A program made the translations under genes and the position numbers. From the NCBI RefSeq assembly GCF_030068605.1, contig NZ_JASJOU010000001.1:372001-436000 (forward strand): 64,000 nt of DNA, given 5' to 3'. This document shows, piece by piece, positions 29,301 to 38,013 of this stretch. Position 1 is the first letter of the stretch. Every line of letters begins with the position of its first letter. The DNA is from Xanthocytophaga agilis (GTDB taxonomy: Bacteria; Bacteroidota; Bacteroidia; Cytophagales; 172606-1). The notes under the pieces are model-generated. The model was not told the DNA's origin. It saw only the letters and a list, made by a program, of their open reading frames with translations, and did no database searches.

Positions 29301-29718
29301 ATTTTCTTCAGAAGATCTCAAAAGTGCTAATACGCTGTCTGTAAATACTTTGGAAACTATCTACCTTGAAAATAAAGATGGTAAGCTGATCAAACACTCC
29401 TTACCCGTTGAAGCTCAATTTAGTCCTGTACATGCTATTCATATTATGGATTATAACGAAGATGGAAATCCGGATTTTGTTCTGACAGGAAATCAAAGTG
29501 CTATTCGCATTAGATTGGGAATGATTGATGCAAACTATGGTCAATTGTTTATGGGAGATGGCAAAGGAAATTTTACATACATTAATCAAATCCAATCAGG
29601 GTTAAATATAAAGGGAGATGTAAAAGCAACAAAAACTATTCAATTAGGTGGTATAACCTATCTCCTTGTTGGTATCAATAATGCAGAAGTGGAAATTTAT
29701 CAATTAAGTAAACCATGA
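26395..29718 (+). CDS. Secreted FG-GAP/VCBS and ASPIC-UnbV (CRTAC1-like) protein
   Basis: 1107 residues from the internal Met that precedes a signal-like segment (MIRKTTNAFLRKRLPITLLFCLCYVIQSFAQ). The N-terminal half holds FG-GAP/VCBS calcium-binding repeats (DINNDGLDDIYFISN, DINGDGLLDIYVCYSG, DYDKDGDLDMFLL, DYDNDGWKDLFV, DLDNDGDLDLVVNN), predicting a beta-propeller. The ASPIC/UnbV domain follows (IRIEWPRGGVELLKAVKTND). More repeats occupy the C-terminal half (DVDRDGDQDLFIG, DFDKDGDLDLIIGNF, DYNEDGNPDFVLTG). The stop overlaps the start of the haloperoxidase gene by 4 bp, indicating translational coupling. The function is not established for the family; binding of glycans or proteins is likely. 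Confidence 0.88.
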   Translation: MIRKTTNAFLRKRLPITLLFCLCYVIQSFAQNTKLFESVSAQETGITFKNTITESRTENALTYENLYNGGGVAIGDINNDGLDDIYFISNMQLNKLYLNLGNLKFKDITDKAKVGGRKGWKSGVTMIDINGDGLLDIYVCYSGKKNPEERRNQLFINKGDLTFEEKAAAYKLDDPGYSTQGAFFDYDKDGDLDMFLLNTNVQVIRQLEFEQAQKTTHPYAGDKLLRNDNGVFTDVTLSAGIKSNALGFGLGIAVSDINKDGWLDMYVSNDYIEPDYLYINNGDGTFTDKLTEYIHHISYFSMGSNVSDINNDGWPDIFTLDMLPEDNNRQKLLYGPENYEQYGLMVRQGFYHQNMRNMLQLNNGNGTFSEIGQLAGISNTDWSWAPLFADYDNDGWKDLFVTNGYFRDYTNRDFLKYKGDFYFQKAVAKEKVDTFELVQSMSSTPLHNYIFRNEQNLQFSNKSEEWGFDVKNFSNGAAYADLDNDGDLDLVVNNQNEVASIYRNRSVENGSKSRYLKIKLKGAGLNTQALGSKISIYVGKDLQYFEQMPTRGYQSSVSPVIHVGVGAAQLVDSIRIEWPRGGVELLKAVKTNDVLVIEEKNQSNIRATLSSVKPVFSKVTSFIPYKHEEYDINDFKRQPLLMTMLSPCGPVMATADVNRDGLMDVYVGGGKEHPGKLYVQTKKGGFTESTGLVLKDDAESTDADALFLDVDRDGDQDLFIGSGGYHDYESSSSVLTDRLYLNNGSGKFYRAVNALPELKVSKSCVRAVDFDKDGDLDLFVGGRVIPGKYPQAPSSFILLNDGRGVFSDQTSVILAGLQSIGMITDAVWMDLDKDQWPDLVLSGECMPIRIFINKDGKALEETTSQYFTHAESGIWSRMAAADFDKDGDLDLIIGNFGLNSQLHASDKEPITLTYKDFDNNGSVEPILSAYVQGKPYPFVSRDELLDQMYSMRRKFTNYASYADAQITDIFSSEDLKSANTLSVNTLETIYLENKDGKLIKHSLPVEAQFSPVHAIHIMDYNEDGNPDFVLTGNQSAIRIRLGMIDANYGQLFMGDGKGNFTYINQIQSGLNIKGDVKATKTIQLGGITYLLVGINNAEVEIYQLSKP

Positions 29719-31034
29719 GTAAAAGTATTACCACCATTATTTGTATTTTAAGTATAGTTCATTTTGTATCTGCACAGAAGAAAGTATCTAACGAGTGGCT
29801 TATCAGTGATCTTACAGAGAATGTATTTCATCTGTCTGAAGTAATGTTACACGATGTAGCAAGTCCTCCTGCTGCCGGCCGTTTTTATGCCTATTCGCTT
29901 TTAGGGGCTTATGAAGTTGTAGCTGAAAGCAATAATACGTTTCCTGATATCTCACAGCAATTTCATAACAAACTAAAGTTTACACTGCCTTCAAAGCCTG
30001 CAGATTTATACCTGCCTTTTTGTGCGAACTATGCTATGCTGGAAGTAGGGCGTAACATTATGCCTTCAGGTTTTCAACTGGAAGCGAAACAAAAAGAGTT
30101 GATCGCCAAATACCAGAAAAAACTTAAGCTCAGCCAAACGCAGATTAATTCCAATAAAACCTATGCAGAGGCAGTTGCTATGCAGGTACTGGCATATGCC
30201 AAAAGTGACGGATATAATAAACTAAGTACCTATAAACGATATACACCCAATAAAGAAGAGGGACATTGGTATCCGACACCACCAGAATACATGGCTCCGG
30301 TTGAACCTTACTGGCCTACAGTCAGATCCTTTTTTACAGATTCCAGCAAACATTATTTTAATCCTGCTCGTCCTGCTTCCTTTTCAAAAGATCCACAAAG
30401 TTCTTTTTATGCCTTGATGAAGGAAGTGTATGATGTAACTAAAACTATGACACCTGAACAAAAGCAGATTGCTGCTTTCTGGGATTGCAATCCTTTTGCT
30501 GTGAGTTATTCCGGACATATGGCTATTGGATTAAAAAAAATATCACCAGGAGGACATTGGATGGGTATTACTGGAATTGTCTGTAAACAGAAGCAGGTAC
30601 CAGTGGACTCTGCTATCTTAATACATACTATGGTTGCGCTGACACTGCATGATGCTTTTATCTGTTGCTGGAAAGAAAAATATACTAGTGATCGTATCAG
30701 ACCTGAAACGGCTATTAATAAATACATAGATCCTGCATGGAGACCTATGTTGCAAACACCTCCATTTCCTGAGTACACCAGCGGACATAGTGTGGTTTCT
30801 GCTGCTAGTGCAGAGATACTTTCTTATTTTATTGGAGACTCATTTAGATTTACTGACACTTCTGAAGAGTATTTTGGTTTGCCTCCACGTAATTTCACTT
30901 CCTTTCGTCATGCCTCATCTGAAGCTGGAATCTCCCGCTTATATGGCGGAATACATTTTCGGGATTCCATTGAAGAGGGACAAAAACAAGGTAGTAAGAT
31001 TGGAAAGTTTGTTTTAAGTAAATTAGTTCAGTAG
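29715..31034 (+). CDS. Vanadium-dependent haloperoxidase / PAP2-superfamily protein
   Basis: 439 residues with a signal peptide (MSKSITTIICILSIVHFVSAQ). The PAP2/vanadium haloperoxidase catalytic set is visible: KEKYTSDRIRPETAI (Lys and Arg), EYTSGHSVVSAASAE (Ser-Gly-His) and SRLYGGIHFRDSIEEG (Arg and the vanadate-binding or nucleophilic His). Vanadium haloperoxidases oxidise halides with peroxide; relatives are acid phosphatases, and sequence alone does not separate the two. It is exported. The ATG overlaps the TGA of the FG-GAP gene by 4 bp (ATGA). It lies about 690 bp upstream of SusC. Confidence 0.88.
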   Translation: MSKSITTIICILSIVHFVSAQKKVSNEWLISDLTENVFHLSEVMLHDVASPPAAGRFYAYSLLGAYEVVAESNNTFPDISQQFHNKLKFTLPSKPADLYLPFCANYAMLEVGRNIMPSGFQLEAKQKELIAKYQKKLKLSQTQINSNKTYAEAVAMQVLAYAKSDGYNKLSTYKRYTPNKEEGHWYPTPPEYMAPVEPYWPTVRSFFTDSSKHYFNPARPASFSKDPQSSFYALMKEVYDVTKTMTPEQKQIAAFWDCNPFAVSYSGHMAIGLKKISPGGHWMGITGIVCKQKQVPVDSAILIHTMVALTLHDAFICCWKEKYTSDRIRPETAINKYIDPAWRPMLQTPPFPEYTSGHSVVSAASAEILSYFIGDSFRFTDTSEEYFGLPPRNFTSFRHASSEAGISRLYGGIHFRDSIEEGQKQGSKIGKFVLSKLVQ

Positions 31035-31725
31035 GCGAGTATTGGATTGTATTTGCTGGAGTAGGTATACTTCCACCTATAGTATGAGGACCTATGGATA
31101 AGTGCTTTTGTTATCTTCAAGCATTTTATGTGTTTTGATAGGTAAAGTTTTGTAATTGATATACAATGGGTTATATTGGAAGTCCAATCTGTTCTCTCAT
31201 AGTCATGTCGTTTTATAAAATGACAACCCTTAACAAAGGGGTTTCGGCTATCTGCTTTTGTATATGGTTCTGTTTCTACTATTAAATCTTTGGTAGGAAA
31301 TATTAGAAATAGCATAATTCAAATTTAGCTTCTTTATTACATCCATTTAAAAGCACTCAAAAACTCATTTCTTAGCAGTTTAAAATAAGTTCTGCTTTGG
31401 TGGAGCTTCATTTTTGAGTATTTCTGTTTTGCATAGAAAGTTTGCTGTAAAATTTTAGTTTGTATTTTTTTGTTAATACGAAATAAAAATTATTTTTGTA
31501 TTTCTGTAAGTATTAGTAATTTTTTTATATATGATATAATTCTTAGCTAGGATTGGATTTAATTTGTTTTAAAAATTTGCAACATCTTACTTTTACATGT
31601 ACCAGTTATGTCAAATCAATGAATAAAAGTTTTTCAATCTAAACATTAAAGAATGAAGCAAAATTTGTCCTTTTCCTATTTTATTTACCCTAAATCCCTT
31701 CATTAAACACAAATCGAACAGCCCT
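31035..31725. other. Long AT-rich leader region upstream of susC
   Basis: About 690 bp. No convincing gene is present. A minus-strand open frame at 31028-31315 has no recognisable domain and unusual composition. The second half is very AT-rich and holds a Bacteroidota-type promoter candidate. Confidence 0.5.
31469..31498 (+). promoter_or_regulatory. Candidate Bacteroidota promoter of susC
   Basis: TTTG (31469-31472), an 18-nt spacer and TATTTTTG (31491-31498) match the TTTG / TAnnTTTG elements of Bacteroidota promoters. This would give a leader of about 220 nt before the susC ATG. It is an inference from sequence. Confidence 0.45.
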
Positions 31726-34700
31726 ATGAAGAAAAGTACCTACTCTTTTAGTTTTATTTTTCTCTTTTTTCTCTGCTGCCAGTTTGTCTGGGCTCAGCAG
31801 ACGATTAAAGGAAAAATTACAAGTGATACCAAAGAGCCATTACCAGGTGTGAGTGTGGTAGTTAAAGGTACCACTAATGGTGTAAGCAGTGACGCAAATG
31901 GTAATTATACTATACAGGCAGATGGTAGTGGTACATTAGTATTTTCATTTATTGGATATACTACCGAAGAAATTGCTATTGGTAATCGCACTACAATAGA
32001 TTTACAAATGGTGCCTGATGTAAAAGCATTAGGAGAGGTAGTTGTAACAGCCTTAGGTGTATCAAAAGAAGCACGCACGGTTGGATATGCAGTTACAACT
32101 ATAAACGGAGATTTAATGACGAAAGCCAGAGAGACAAACGTTGGTAACTCACTGGCAGGTCGAATTGCGGGTGTGAACGTAAAGGGAACTAGTGGTGGTC
32201 CTGGTGGAACTGCTAAAATTCTGATGCGTGGTATGCCTAGTATGAACTCTGGAGGATCTCCATTGATTGTTATTAATGGTGTACCAATGGATAATACACA
32301 AAGAGGAAGTGCTGGTGAGTGGGGTGGTGCTGATGGTGGAGATGGACTTGGAAACCTTAACCCTGATGATATTGAGACCATGACTGTATTGAAAGGTCAG
32401 TCTGCATCAGCGTTATATGGTGCCAGAGCCTCAAATGGTGTAATCCTAGTTACTACTAAGAAAGGCAAAAAAGGAGATTTTGCTGTTGAATATAATATGA
32501 ACTATTCAGCTGATAAAGCTTTGAATTATACTGATTTTCAGTATGAATATGGACAAGGTGTATTTGGAAGTAAGCCTACTACTATTGCCAATGCACAGGC
32601 TACCTCCCGAATGAGCTGGGGTGCCAAACTGGATGGTTCTATGATTACTCAGTTTGATGGTAAACAATATGCTTATTCTGCACAAAAGAATAATATCAAA
32701 AATTTCTATAGAACAGGTTCTAACTTTACTAACAGTGTATCTGTTACAAGAGGTGGTGATAACGGTTCATTCAGAGTATCTGCTGCTAACCTGGATAGTA
32801 AGGCTATTTTACCAAACAGTGGTTTAAGCAGAAAAACTATCAACGTAACAGTTGACCAGAATATTACTTCTAAACTGAGTCTCAGTGTAATGGCAAATTA
32901 CATTGATGAGAAAGTGAGTAATAAACCTATTTTGAGTGATGGCCCATTGAATGGTAACAATGGTATGTTCCTGGCAACCAATATTGATGAGCGTATCTTA
33001 GCGCCAGGATTTGATCCAATTACAGGTCGGGAAGTTGAATTTACAGATGATCCATATGTTACCAATCCTTATTTTGTGACTAGTAAGTTTGTCAATGACG
33101 TAACTCGTAAGCGTTTGATTTCTATGATGTCAGCTAAATATCAGTTTGCTGATTGGATCTATGCTCAGGCACGTGTTGGCTATGACAATGCAAATGATCA
33201 TATCTTTAAAGTCGCACCTTGGGGAACTGCTTATACAACAGATGCAAAAGGTAGCCTTGACGAATTGTCAAATGCACAACGTACAGAATTGAATGTGGAT
33301 GGTTTGATTGGAATTAATAAAAATATAACTCCTGATTTCTCATTTGGGGCTTTACTTGGTGGTAATATTCGTCGTAATCAGTATGAGTGGGTTAAAGTAG
33401 GGGGGGGGCCTTTTGTATTGCCTTATTTGTATAGTTGGAGCAATGTTTCTGCCTACAATCGTGATTATCAATTCTGGAAAACAGAAGTACAATCTGCATA
33501 CTATAACATTGATTTAGGATACAAAGGATTCCTGAACATAAGTACTACAGGACGATATGATACATATTCTACTTTGCCAAGTTCGAATCGTAGTATCTTT
33601 ACTCCTTCTGTTACAGGAGCATTTGTATTTGGTGATTTAGTGAAGATACCTAAATTGGATTTTGGTAAGTTCAGAGCTTCTTATGCGGTGACAAGTGGTG
33701 AGCCCTCTACTGCTTACGGTACTAGCTTCTATTATGGAGTAGCTAATGCTATCAATGGTGTTCCTACAGGAAACTTTAGTATGACTTTCCCAAATACTAA
33801 ACTAAAACCATTTACGAAGAACGAATTTGAACTAGGTTTGGAAATGAAGTTCTTTGGTGGTCGATTTGGATTAGATGTAGCTTGGTTTACTCAACAGACT
33901 CACAATGAGATCATGCCAACTAATTATAGCCCTTCAAGTGGTTATACAGATGGTTTTGTAGGTACAGGGTCAACTCAGAACAGAGGTTTGGAACTACAAC
34001 TGACTGGCACTCCTGTTAAAAAGGAAAAATTTGCCTGGAATGTGTCCTTTAACTTAACTTCTGTTAAGAACAAAATTCTCCATACTGACGAAGGCAATAC
34101 AGCAAGACCTTTGGGACAAAACCGTGCTACATTAGGAAATGCAATCACTGCTTTTGTTCCTGGATTAGCTGGTCCGCAAATCAGAGCATATGATTATAAA
34201 TACAACAGTGATGGACAAATTATAGTAAATGCAGATGGTTTGCCAGTACAAGGTGAAATGAAAAATTATGGTACCGTTCTGCCTACATTATATGGTGGTT
34301 TAAACAACGAATTTACCTATGGTGGTTTTAACCTGGCTTTTCTAATCGACTATAACTATGGTAACAGTATATTATCTGCTACAGAAAATTATGCTTATCG
34401 CAGAGGGTTACACAAAGCTACATTAGTAGGTCGTGAAACTGGTATTACAACTGGTGTTTTAGAAGGGGGAGCTGCAAATACAAAAACCGCTACTGCTCAG
34501 GATTATTATACAGCTGTAGCTAATAACATAACAAAAATTAGTGTAGTAGACGGTGATTTTATTAAACTTCGTCAACTTACATTAGGATATACTTTACCTT
34601 CAAAATTAGTTGAAAAATGGCCATTAGTTCGTACAGTGAATATTTCATTGGTAGCACGAAATCTTTTCTATCTTATGAGAAGAGCATCTGATATAGATCC

Positions 34701-34803
34701 GGAAGCAACATTTGGAGCAAATCTACAATATGCAGGTATTGAAGGTACTAGCCTTCCTACTGCACGTACTTATGGTGTAAATTTGAACATAAAGTTTAAA
34801 TAA
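31726..34803 (+). CDS. SusC/RagA-family TonB-linked outer membrane transporter
   Basis: 1025 residues with a signal peptide ending near CQFVWAQ. The carboxypeptidase-regulatory-like domain spans about residues 25-110 (ITSDTKEPLPGVSVVVKG, DANGNYTIQADGSG). The TonB-box and plug domain come next (GEVVVTALGVSKEARTVGYA, IAGVNVKGTSGGPGGTAKI, LKGQSASALYGARASNGVILVTTKKGKKG), followed by a 22-strand barrel ending TYGVNLNIKFK. It should import an oligosaccharide or similar ligand across the outer membrane together with the SusD partner 5 bp downstream. Residues 559-561 (GGG) are encoded by a run of nine Gs. The substrate is not predicted. Confidence 0.95.
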   Translation: MKKSTYSFSFIFLFFLCCQFVWAQQTIKGKITSDTKEPLPGVSVVVKGTTNGVSSDANGNYTIQADGSGTLVFSFIGYTTEEIAIGNRTTIDLQMVPDVKALGEVVVTALGVSKEARTVGYAVTTINGDLMTKARETNVGNSLAGRIAGVNVKGTSGGPGGTAKILMRGMPSMNSGGSPLIVINGVPMDNTQRGSAGEWGGADGGDGLGNLNPDDIETMTVLKGQSASALYGARASNGVILVTTKKGKKGDFAVEYNMNYSADKALNYTDFQYEYGQGVFGSKPTTIANAQATSRMSWGAKLDGSMITQFDGKQYAYSAQKNNIKNFYRTGSNFTNSVSVTRGGDNGSFRVSAANLDSKAILPNSGLSRKTINVTVDQNITSKLSLSVMANYIDEKVSNKPILSDGPLNGNNGMFLATNIDERILAPGFDPITGREVEFTDDPYVTNPYFVTSKFVNDVTRKRLISMMSAKYQFADWIYAQARVGYDNANDHIFKVAPWGTAYTTDAKGSLDELSNAQRTELNVDGLIGINKNITPDFSFGALLGGNIRRNQYEWVKVGGGPFVLPYLYSWSNVSAYNRDYQFWKTEVQSAYYNIDLGYKGFLNISTTGRYDTYSTLPSSNRSIFTPSVTGAFVFGDLVKIPKLDFGKFRASYAVTSGEPSTAYGTSFYYGVANAINGVPTGNFSMTFPNTKLKPFTKNEFELGLEMKFFGGRFGLDVAWFTQQTHNEIMPTNYSPSSGYTDGFVGTGSTQNRGLELQLTGTPVKKEKFAWNVSFNLTSVKNKILHTDEGNTARPLGQNRATLGNAITAFVPGLAGPQIRAYDYKYNSDGQIIVNADGLPVQGEMKNYGTVLPTLYGGLNNEFTYGGFNLAFLIDYNYGNSILSATENYAYRRGLHKATLVGRETGITTGVLEGGAANTKTATAQDYYTAVANNITKISVVDGDFIKLRQLTLGYTLPSKLVEKWPLVRTVNISLVARNLFYLMRRASDIDPEATFGANLQYAGIEGTSLPTARTYGVNLNIKFK
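33400..33408. repeat. G9 homopolymer tract inside susC
   Basis: Nine consecutive Gs encode Gly-Gly-Gly in frame (codons for residues 559-561) in an AT-rich gene. The length is in the range where slipped-strand mispairing could switch expression. The tract is in frame here. Confidence 0.9.
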
Positions 34804-34808
34804 GAATT

Positions 34809-36434
34809 ATGAAAAGAACACTAATCGTTTATAGTTTACTTATAGGAATAGGACTTTTACAAATGTCTTGTTCGAAGAATTTTGATGATATTAACACAGA
34901 TCCAAACAAAGCTACTGAAAGCTCTTTTGATCCGCAGTTGTTGTTACCATCCAGCCAATTTACATATGCGAACTCGACATATGGTTATAACTCCGGAATT
35001 TTGTTCCAGAGTATGTGGGTACAGATTCTAGCTTCTACTTCAACAGGAGGTGCAAACTATTATTCCAATGGGGATAAATATAGAATCTCCTCTAATACAA
35101 ATTCTTACGTTCAAAGTATTTGGAGAGAAGGATACAAAGCTGCTAGTTATGCATATGAGATGGAACGTCAGACGAAGAATAATCCATTGTATCCAAATGT
35201 GAGTAAGATAGCCGTGATTATGCAGATTCAGAGTATAGCCACTATTTCTGATGTTTATGGTAATGTTCCTTATTCTCAAGCATTAAAGGCAAAAGAAGGA
35301 ATTTTTACGCCCAAATATGATTCTCAGGAGAGTCTTTACAAAGCAATGTTGAGCAAGCTGGATTCTGTTGTCAGTAATCTTGATGTAGCTGGTGATAAGC
35401 CTGCTTATGATGCATTCGCTTATAAAGGTGATATTGCTAAATGGAAAAAGTATGGGTATTCACTAATGTTGAAGTTGGCTATGCGCTTGGTAAAAGCTGA
35501 TCCAACAACAGCTAAAACTTATGCGGAAAAAGCAGTTTTAGGAGGAGTTTTTACAAGTGTAGAAGATGACGCATATGTGATGGGAGATAGACCAAATGGG
35601 TACAACAATGGCAATGCTGCTGCTTTGACTGTAACTGCGGATCTCTACGAGGTTCGTTGGAGCAAAACATTTATTGATTATTTAAAAGCTACTAACGATA
35701 TTCGTTTATCAAAAGTTTCGGAAGTGCCTGCTAATGGCTTGCATGCAAACCAACGTACCTCTGATGGAAATTCTGACCCTGCTATTCAATTCGGCCTACC
35801 TAATGGTTATGATTTGAATGGAGGGGCAACTGATTTGACGAAGAGAGCTGATTACCCTGGTGAAACACCAGCAGTAATTACTCCTAAAGATACTACTGAT
35901 CAACCAGCAGTACTTGGAAAATATTCACGCCCAACACCTGTTTATAGTAATCAGAGTGGTCCATTGTTTGTATTGACTTATGCAGAGGTAGCGTTACTTT
36001 TAGCTGAAGCAGCTGAACGTGGTTATACTGTAGGTGGAACTGCTGCTGATTTCTATAAAAAAGGAGTATCTGCGGGTATTCAGTCTTTGGCTAAATTTGG
36101 AACTACTGCTGCAATTTCTGCAACAGATGCAGATGCTTATGCAACTGCGCATCCTTTAAACTCAGGAACTGCCTTGCAACAAATCAATGAGCAATATTGG
36201 GTAGTAAATGGTACATTGATGAATTTTGTAGAGGCATGGAGTAACTGGAGACGTTCTGGATACCCAGTTCTGACCCCTATTAATTACACTGGTAACTTCT
36301 CTGGTGGAACTATCCCAAGAAGAGAACCTTATCCATCTAATGAGGTTACTCAAAACCCACAAAGCTATCAGGATGCTGTAAAAAGCCTGACTGGCGGTGA
36401 TACGTGGACTACTCGTGTATGGTGGGATCAATAA
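34809..36434 (+). CDS. SusD/RagB-family surface glycan-binding lipoprotein
   Basis: 541 residues. The lipoprotein signal ends at LLQMSC, so the protein is surface-anchored. The N-terminal KNFDDINTDPNKATES is typical of the SusD-like group of PF12771. TPR-like helices and the family ending (SNWRRSGYPVLTPINY, IPRREPYP, TRVWWDQ) confirm it. It forms a lid over the SusC barrel and captures the ligand. It is 5 bp downstream of susC, so co-translation is likely, and a terminator follows. Confidence 0.93.
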   Translation: MKRTLIVYSLLIGIGLLQMSCSKNFDDINTDPNKATESSFDPQLLLPSSQFTYANSTYGYNSGILFQSMWVQILASTSTGGANYYSNGDKYRISSNTNSYVQSIWREGYKAASYAYEMERQTKNNPLYPNVSKIAVIMQIQSIATISDVYGNVPYSQALKAKEGIFTPKYDSQESLYKAMLSKLDSVVSNLDVAGDKPAYDAFAYKGDIAKWKKYGYSLMLKLAMRLVKADPTTAKTYAEKAVLGGVFTSVEDDAYVMGDRPNGYNNGNAAALTVTADLYEVRWSKTFIDYLKATNDIRLSKVSEVPANGLHANQRTSDGNSDPAIQFGLPNGYDLNGGATDLTKRADYPGETPAVITPKDTTDQPAVLGKYSRPTPVYSNQSGPLFVLTYAEVALLLAEAAERGYTVGGTAADFYKKGVSAGIQSLAKFGTTAAISATDADAYATAHPLNSGTALQQINEQYWVVNGTLMNFVEAWSNWRRSGYPVLTPINYTGNFSGGTIPRREPYPSNEVTQNPQSYQDAVKSLTGGDTWTTRVWWDQ

Positions 36435-36455
36435 TAAGCTATTATGTGTAATTAT

Positions 36456-36498
36456 AAAAAACGGACTAATCCTATAAAGATTTGTCCGTTTTTTTTAC
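36456..36498 (+). terminator. Rho-independent terminator after susD
   Basis: AAAAAACGGAC pairs with GTCCGTTTTTT, with an extended inner stem (TAATC/GATTT, one mismatch) and a run of Ts. It ends the susCD unit. Confidence 0.85.
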
Positions 36499-36611
36499 TA
36501 ATATATTTTATTTTCAGGGTTTGAAGGAATAAAATACTTCTTTATTATACTTGAATAAATGCAAAATATTTTTAGAATTGTATAAATAACATTATTCTAT
36601 AGTATTTCATT

Positions 36612-37964
36612 ATGGATAGACGAAATTTTCTCAAACAATCTTCTTTTGCATTTGTCGCCGGTTCTGTACTTCAGCCCGACTGGGCTTCTTCTGATTATCA
36701 GGAGAAAGCAAATGTCCGTTTAGCCTTTATCGGAGTAGGATTACGTGGCCGAAATCATTTGCAGCAGGCATTATACAGGCCGGATGTGGAAATAACAGCT
36801 ATTGCTGATATTGATCCTGCTGCTATTAAAGAAAGCAATCAGATGATTCAAAAGTCCGGTAGGAAGGCTGCTGCAGTCTATTCAGGAGAAAAAGATTTTG
36901 AGAAACTAGTACAACGTTCAGATATTGATGGTGTAGTAATATCTACTCCCTGGCAATGGCATACACCCATGGCAATTGCAGCCATGAAAGCTGGAAAATA
37001 TGTAGGATTGGAAGTGCCAGCAATGGTCACATTGAAGGAGGCTTGGGATTTGGTAGAAACACACGAGAAAACAGGTACTCATTTGATGTTACTGGAAAAT
37101 GTGTGTTATCGTAGGGATGTAATGGCTGTACTGAATATGGTGCGTCAGGGGTTATTTGGGGAGATGTTATATGCTCATTGTGGTTACGAACACGATTTGC
37201 GTCCGGTTAAATTCAATGATGGTAAACAACCTTATGGTGGAGGTGTAGAGTTTGGAGAGAAAGGATTAAGTGAAGCACACTGGCGCACACAACATTCAGT
37301 GGATCGGAATGGAGATTTGTATCCTACACATGGCATTGGCCCTGTGGCTGAATGGTTAAATATAAACAGAGGGAATCGTTTTATCCGGTTGAGTTCCATG
37401 GCTACCAAATCTCGTGGTTTGCATAAGTATATTGTAGACAATGGGGGTGAAAACCATCCAAATGCCAAGGTGAGCTTTAAATTGGGGGATATTGTCACTA
37501 CCAGTATCCAGTGTCAGAATGGGGAAAACGTTGTCATTATACATGACACAAATTCTCCACGTCCGTATTCTCTGGGATTCAGGGCTCAGGGTACAGAAGG
37601 CATCTGGATGAATGACGGAAATCAAATCTATTTGGCAAAGGTAAGCCCTAAGCATGATCAATGGGAACCCTTTGCTGACTACCAAGCCAAATACGATCAT
37701 CCGTTATGGAAAAGGTTTGAGAAAGATGCCGAGAATGCAGGACATGGGGGGATGGATTTCTTTGTATTGCGAACGTTTATCGAATCTGTAAAACGTAAGT
37801 TACCACCACCTATAGACGTATATGATGCTGTTACCTGGAGTGCTATCAGCCCATTGTCAGAGGAATCAATTAGTAAAGGAGGAAGTTTGATAGAGTTTCC
37901 GGATTTTACAAAAGGAAAGTGGAGCAATCGTAAGCCTGTTTTTGCTTTAAATGACGATTTTTAA
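36612..37964 (+). CDS. GH109-type exported Gfo/Idh/MocA enzyme, putative alpha-N-acetylgalactosaminidase
   Basis: 450 residues with a twin-arginine-like leader (MDRRNFLKQSSFAFVAGS). A Rossmann motif (FIGVGLRGRNH) binds NAD, and STPWQWHTPMAI follows. GH109 signatures include LENVCYRRDVMAVLNMVRQG, GYEHDLRPVKFN and YPTHGIGPVAEWLNINRGNR. GH109 enzymes cleave alpha-N-acetylgalactosamine by an NAD-dependent oxidation-elimination mechanism. The prediction from family is good, but specificity is unproven. It lies 177 bp after susD beyond a terminator, so it may have its own promoter. Confidence 0.85.
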   Translation: MDRRNFLKQSSFAFVAGSVLQPDWASSDYQEKANVRLAFIGVGLRGRNHLQQALYRPDVEITAIADIDPAAIKESNQMIQKSGRKAAAVYSGEKDFEKLVQRSDIDGVVISTPWQWHTPMAIAAMKAGKYVGLEVPAMVTLKEAWDLVETHEKTGTHLMLLENVCYRRDVMAVLNMVRQGLFGEMLYAHCGYEHDLRPVKFNDGKQPYGGGVEFGEKGLSEAHWRTQHSVDRNGDLYPTHGIGPVAEWLNINRGNRFIRLSSMATKSRGLHKYIVDNGGENHPNAKVSFKLGDIVTTSIQCQNGENVVIIHDTNSPRPYSLGFRAQGTEGIWMNDGNQIYLAKVSPKHDQWEPFADYQAKYDHPLWKRFEKDAENAGHGGMDFFVLRTFIESVKRKLPPPIDVYDAVTWSAISPLSEESISKGGSLIEFPDFTKGKWSNRKPVFALNDDF

Positions 37965-37974
37965 AATACTATAA

Positions 37975-38009
37975 TAAAAAACGCTGAAAAAGAACTTTCA
38001 GCGTTTTTT
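37975..38009. terminator. Bidirectional terminator
   Basis: AAAAAACGCTGAAA pairs with TTTCAGCGTTTTTT around a short loop, serving the convergent GH109-type and pseudouridine synthase genes. Confidence 0.88.
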
Positions 38010-38013
38010 GTAT

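Noticed and set aside
31028..31315. 95-codon minus-strand frame after the haloperoxidase
   Set aside because: Low-complexity, no motif, and overlaps the end of a real gene; treated as non-coding.
31905..32381. Long minus-strand open frame inside susC
   Set aside because: It is antisense to a well-supported SusC plug region, Pro/Ser-rich, and has no domain. It arises from codon bias of the real gene.
37745..37750. G6 runs in the GH109-type gene and at about 47.7 and 61.8 kb
   Set aside because: Six Gs are too short to suggest phase variation; only the G9 tract in susC was kept.
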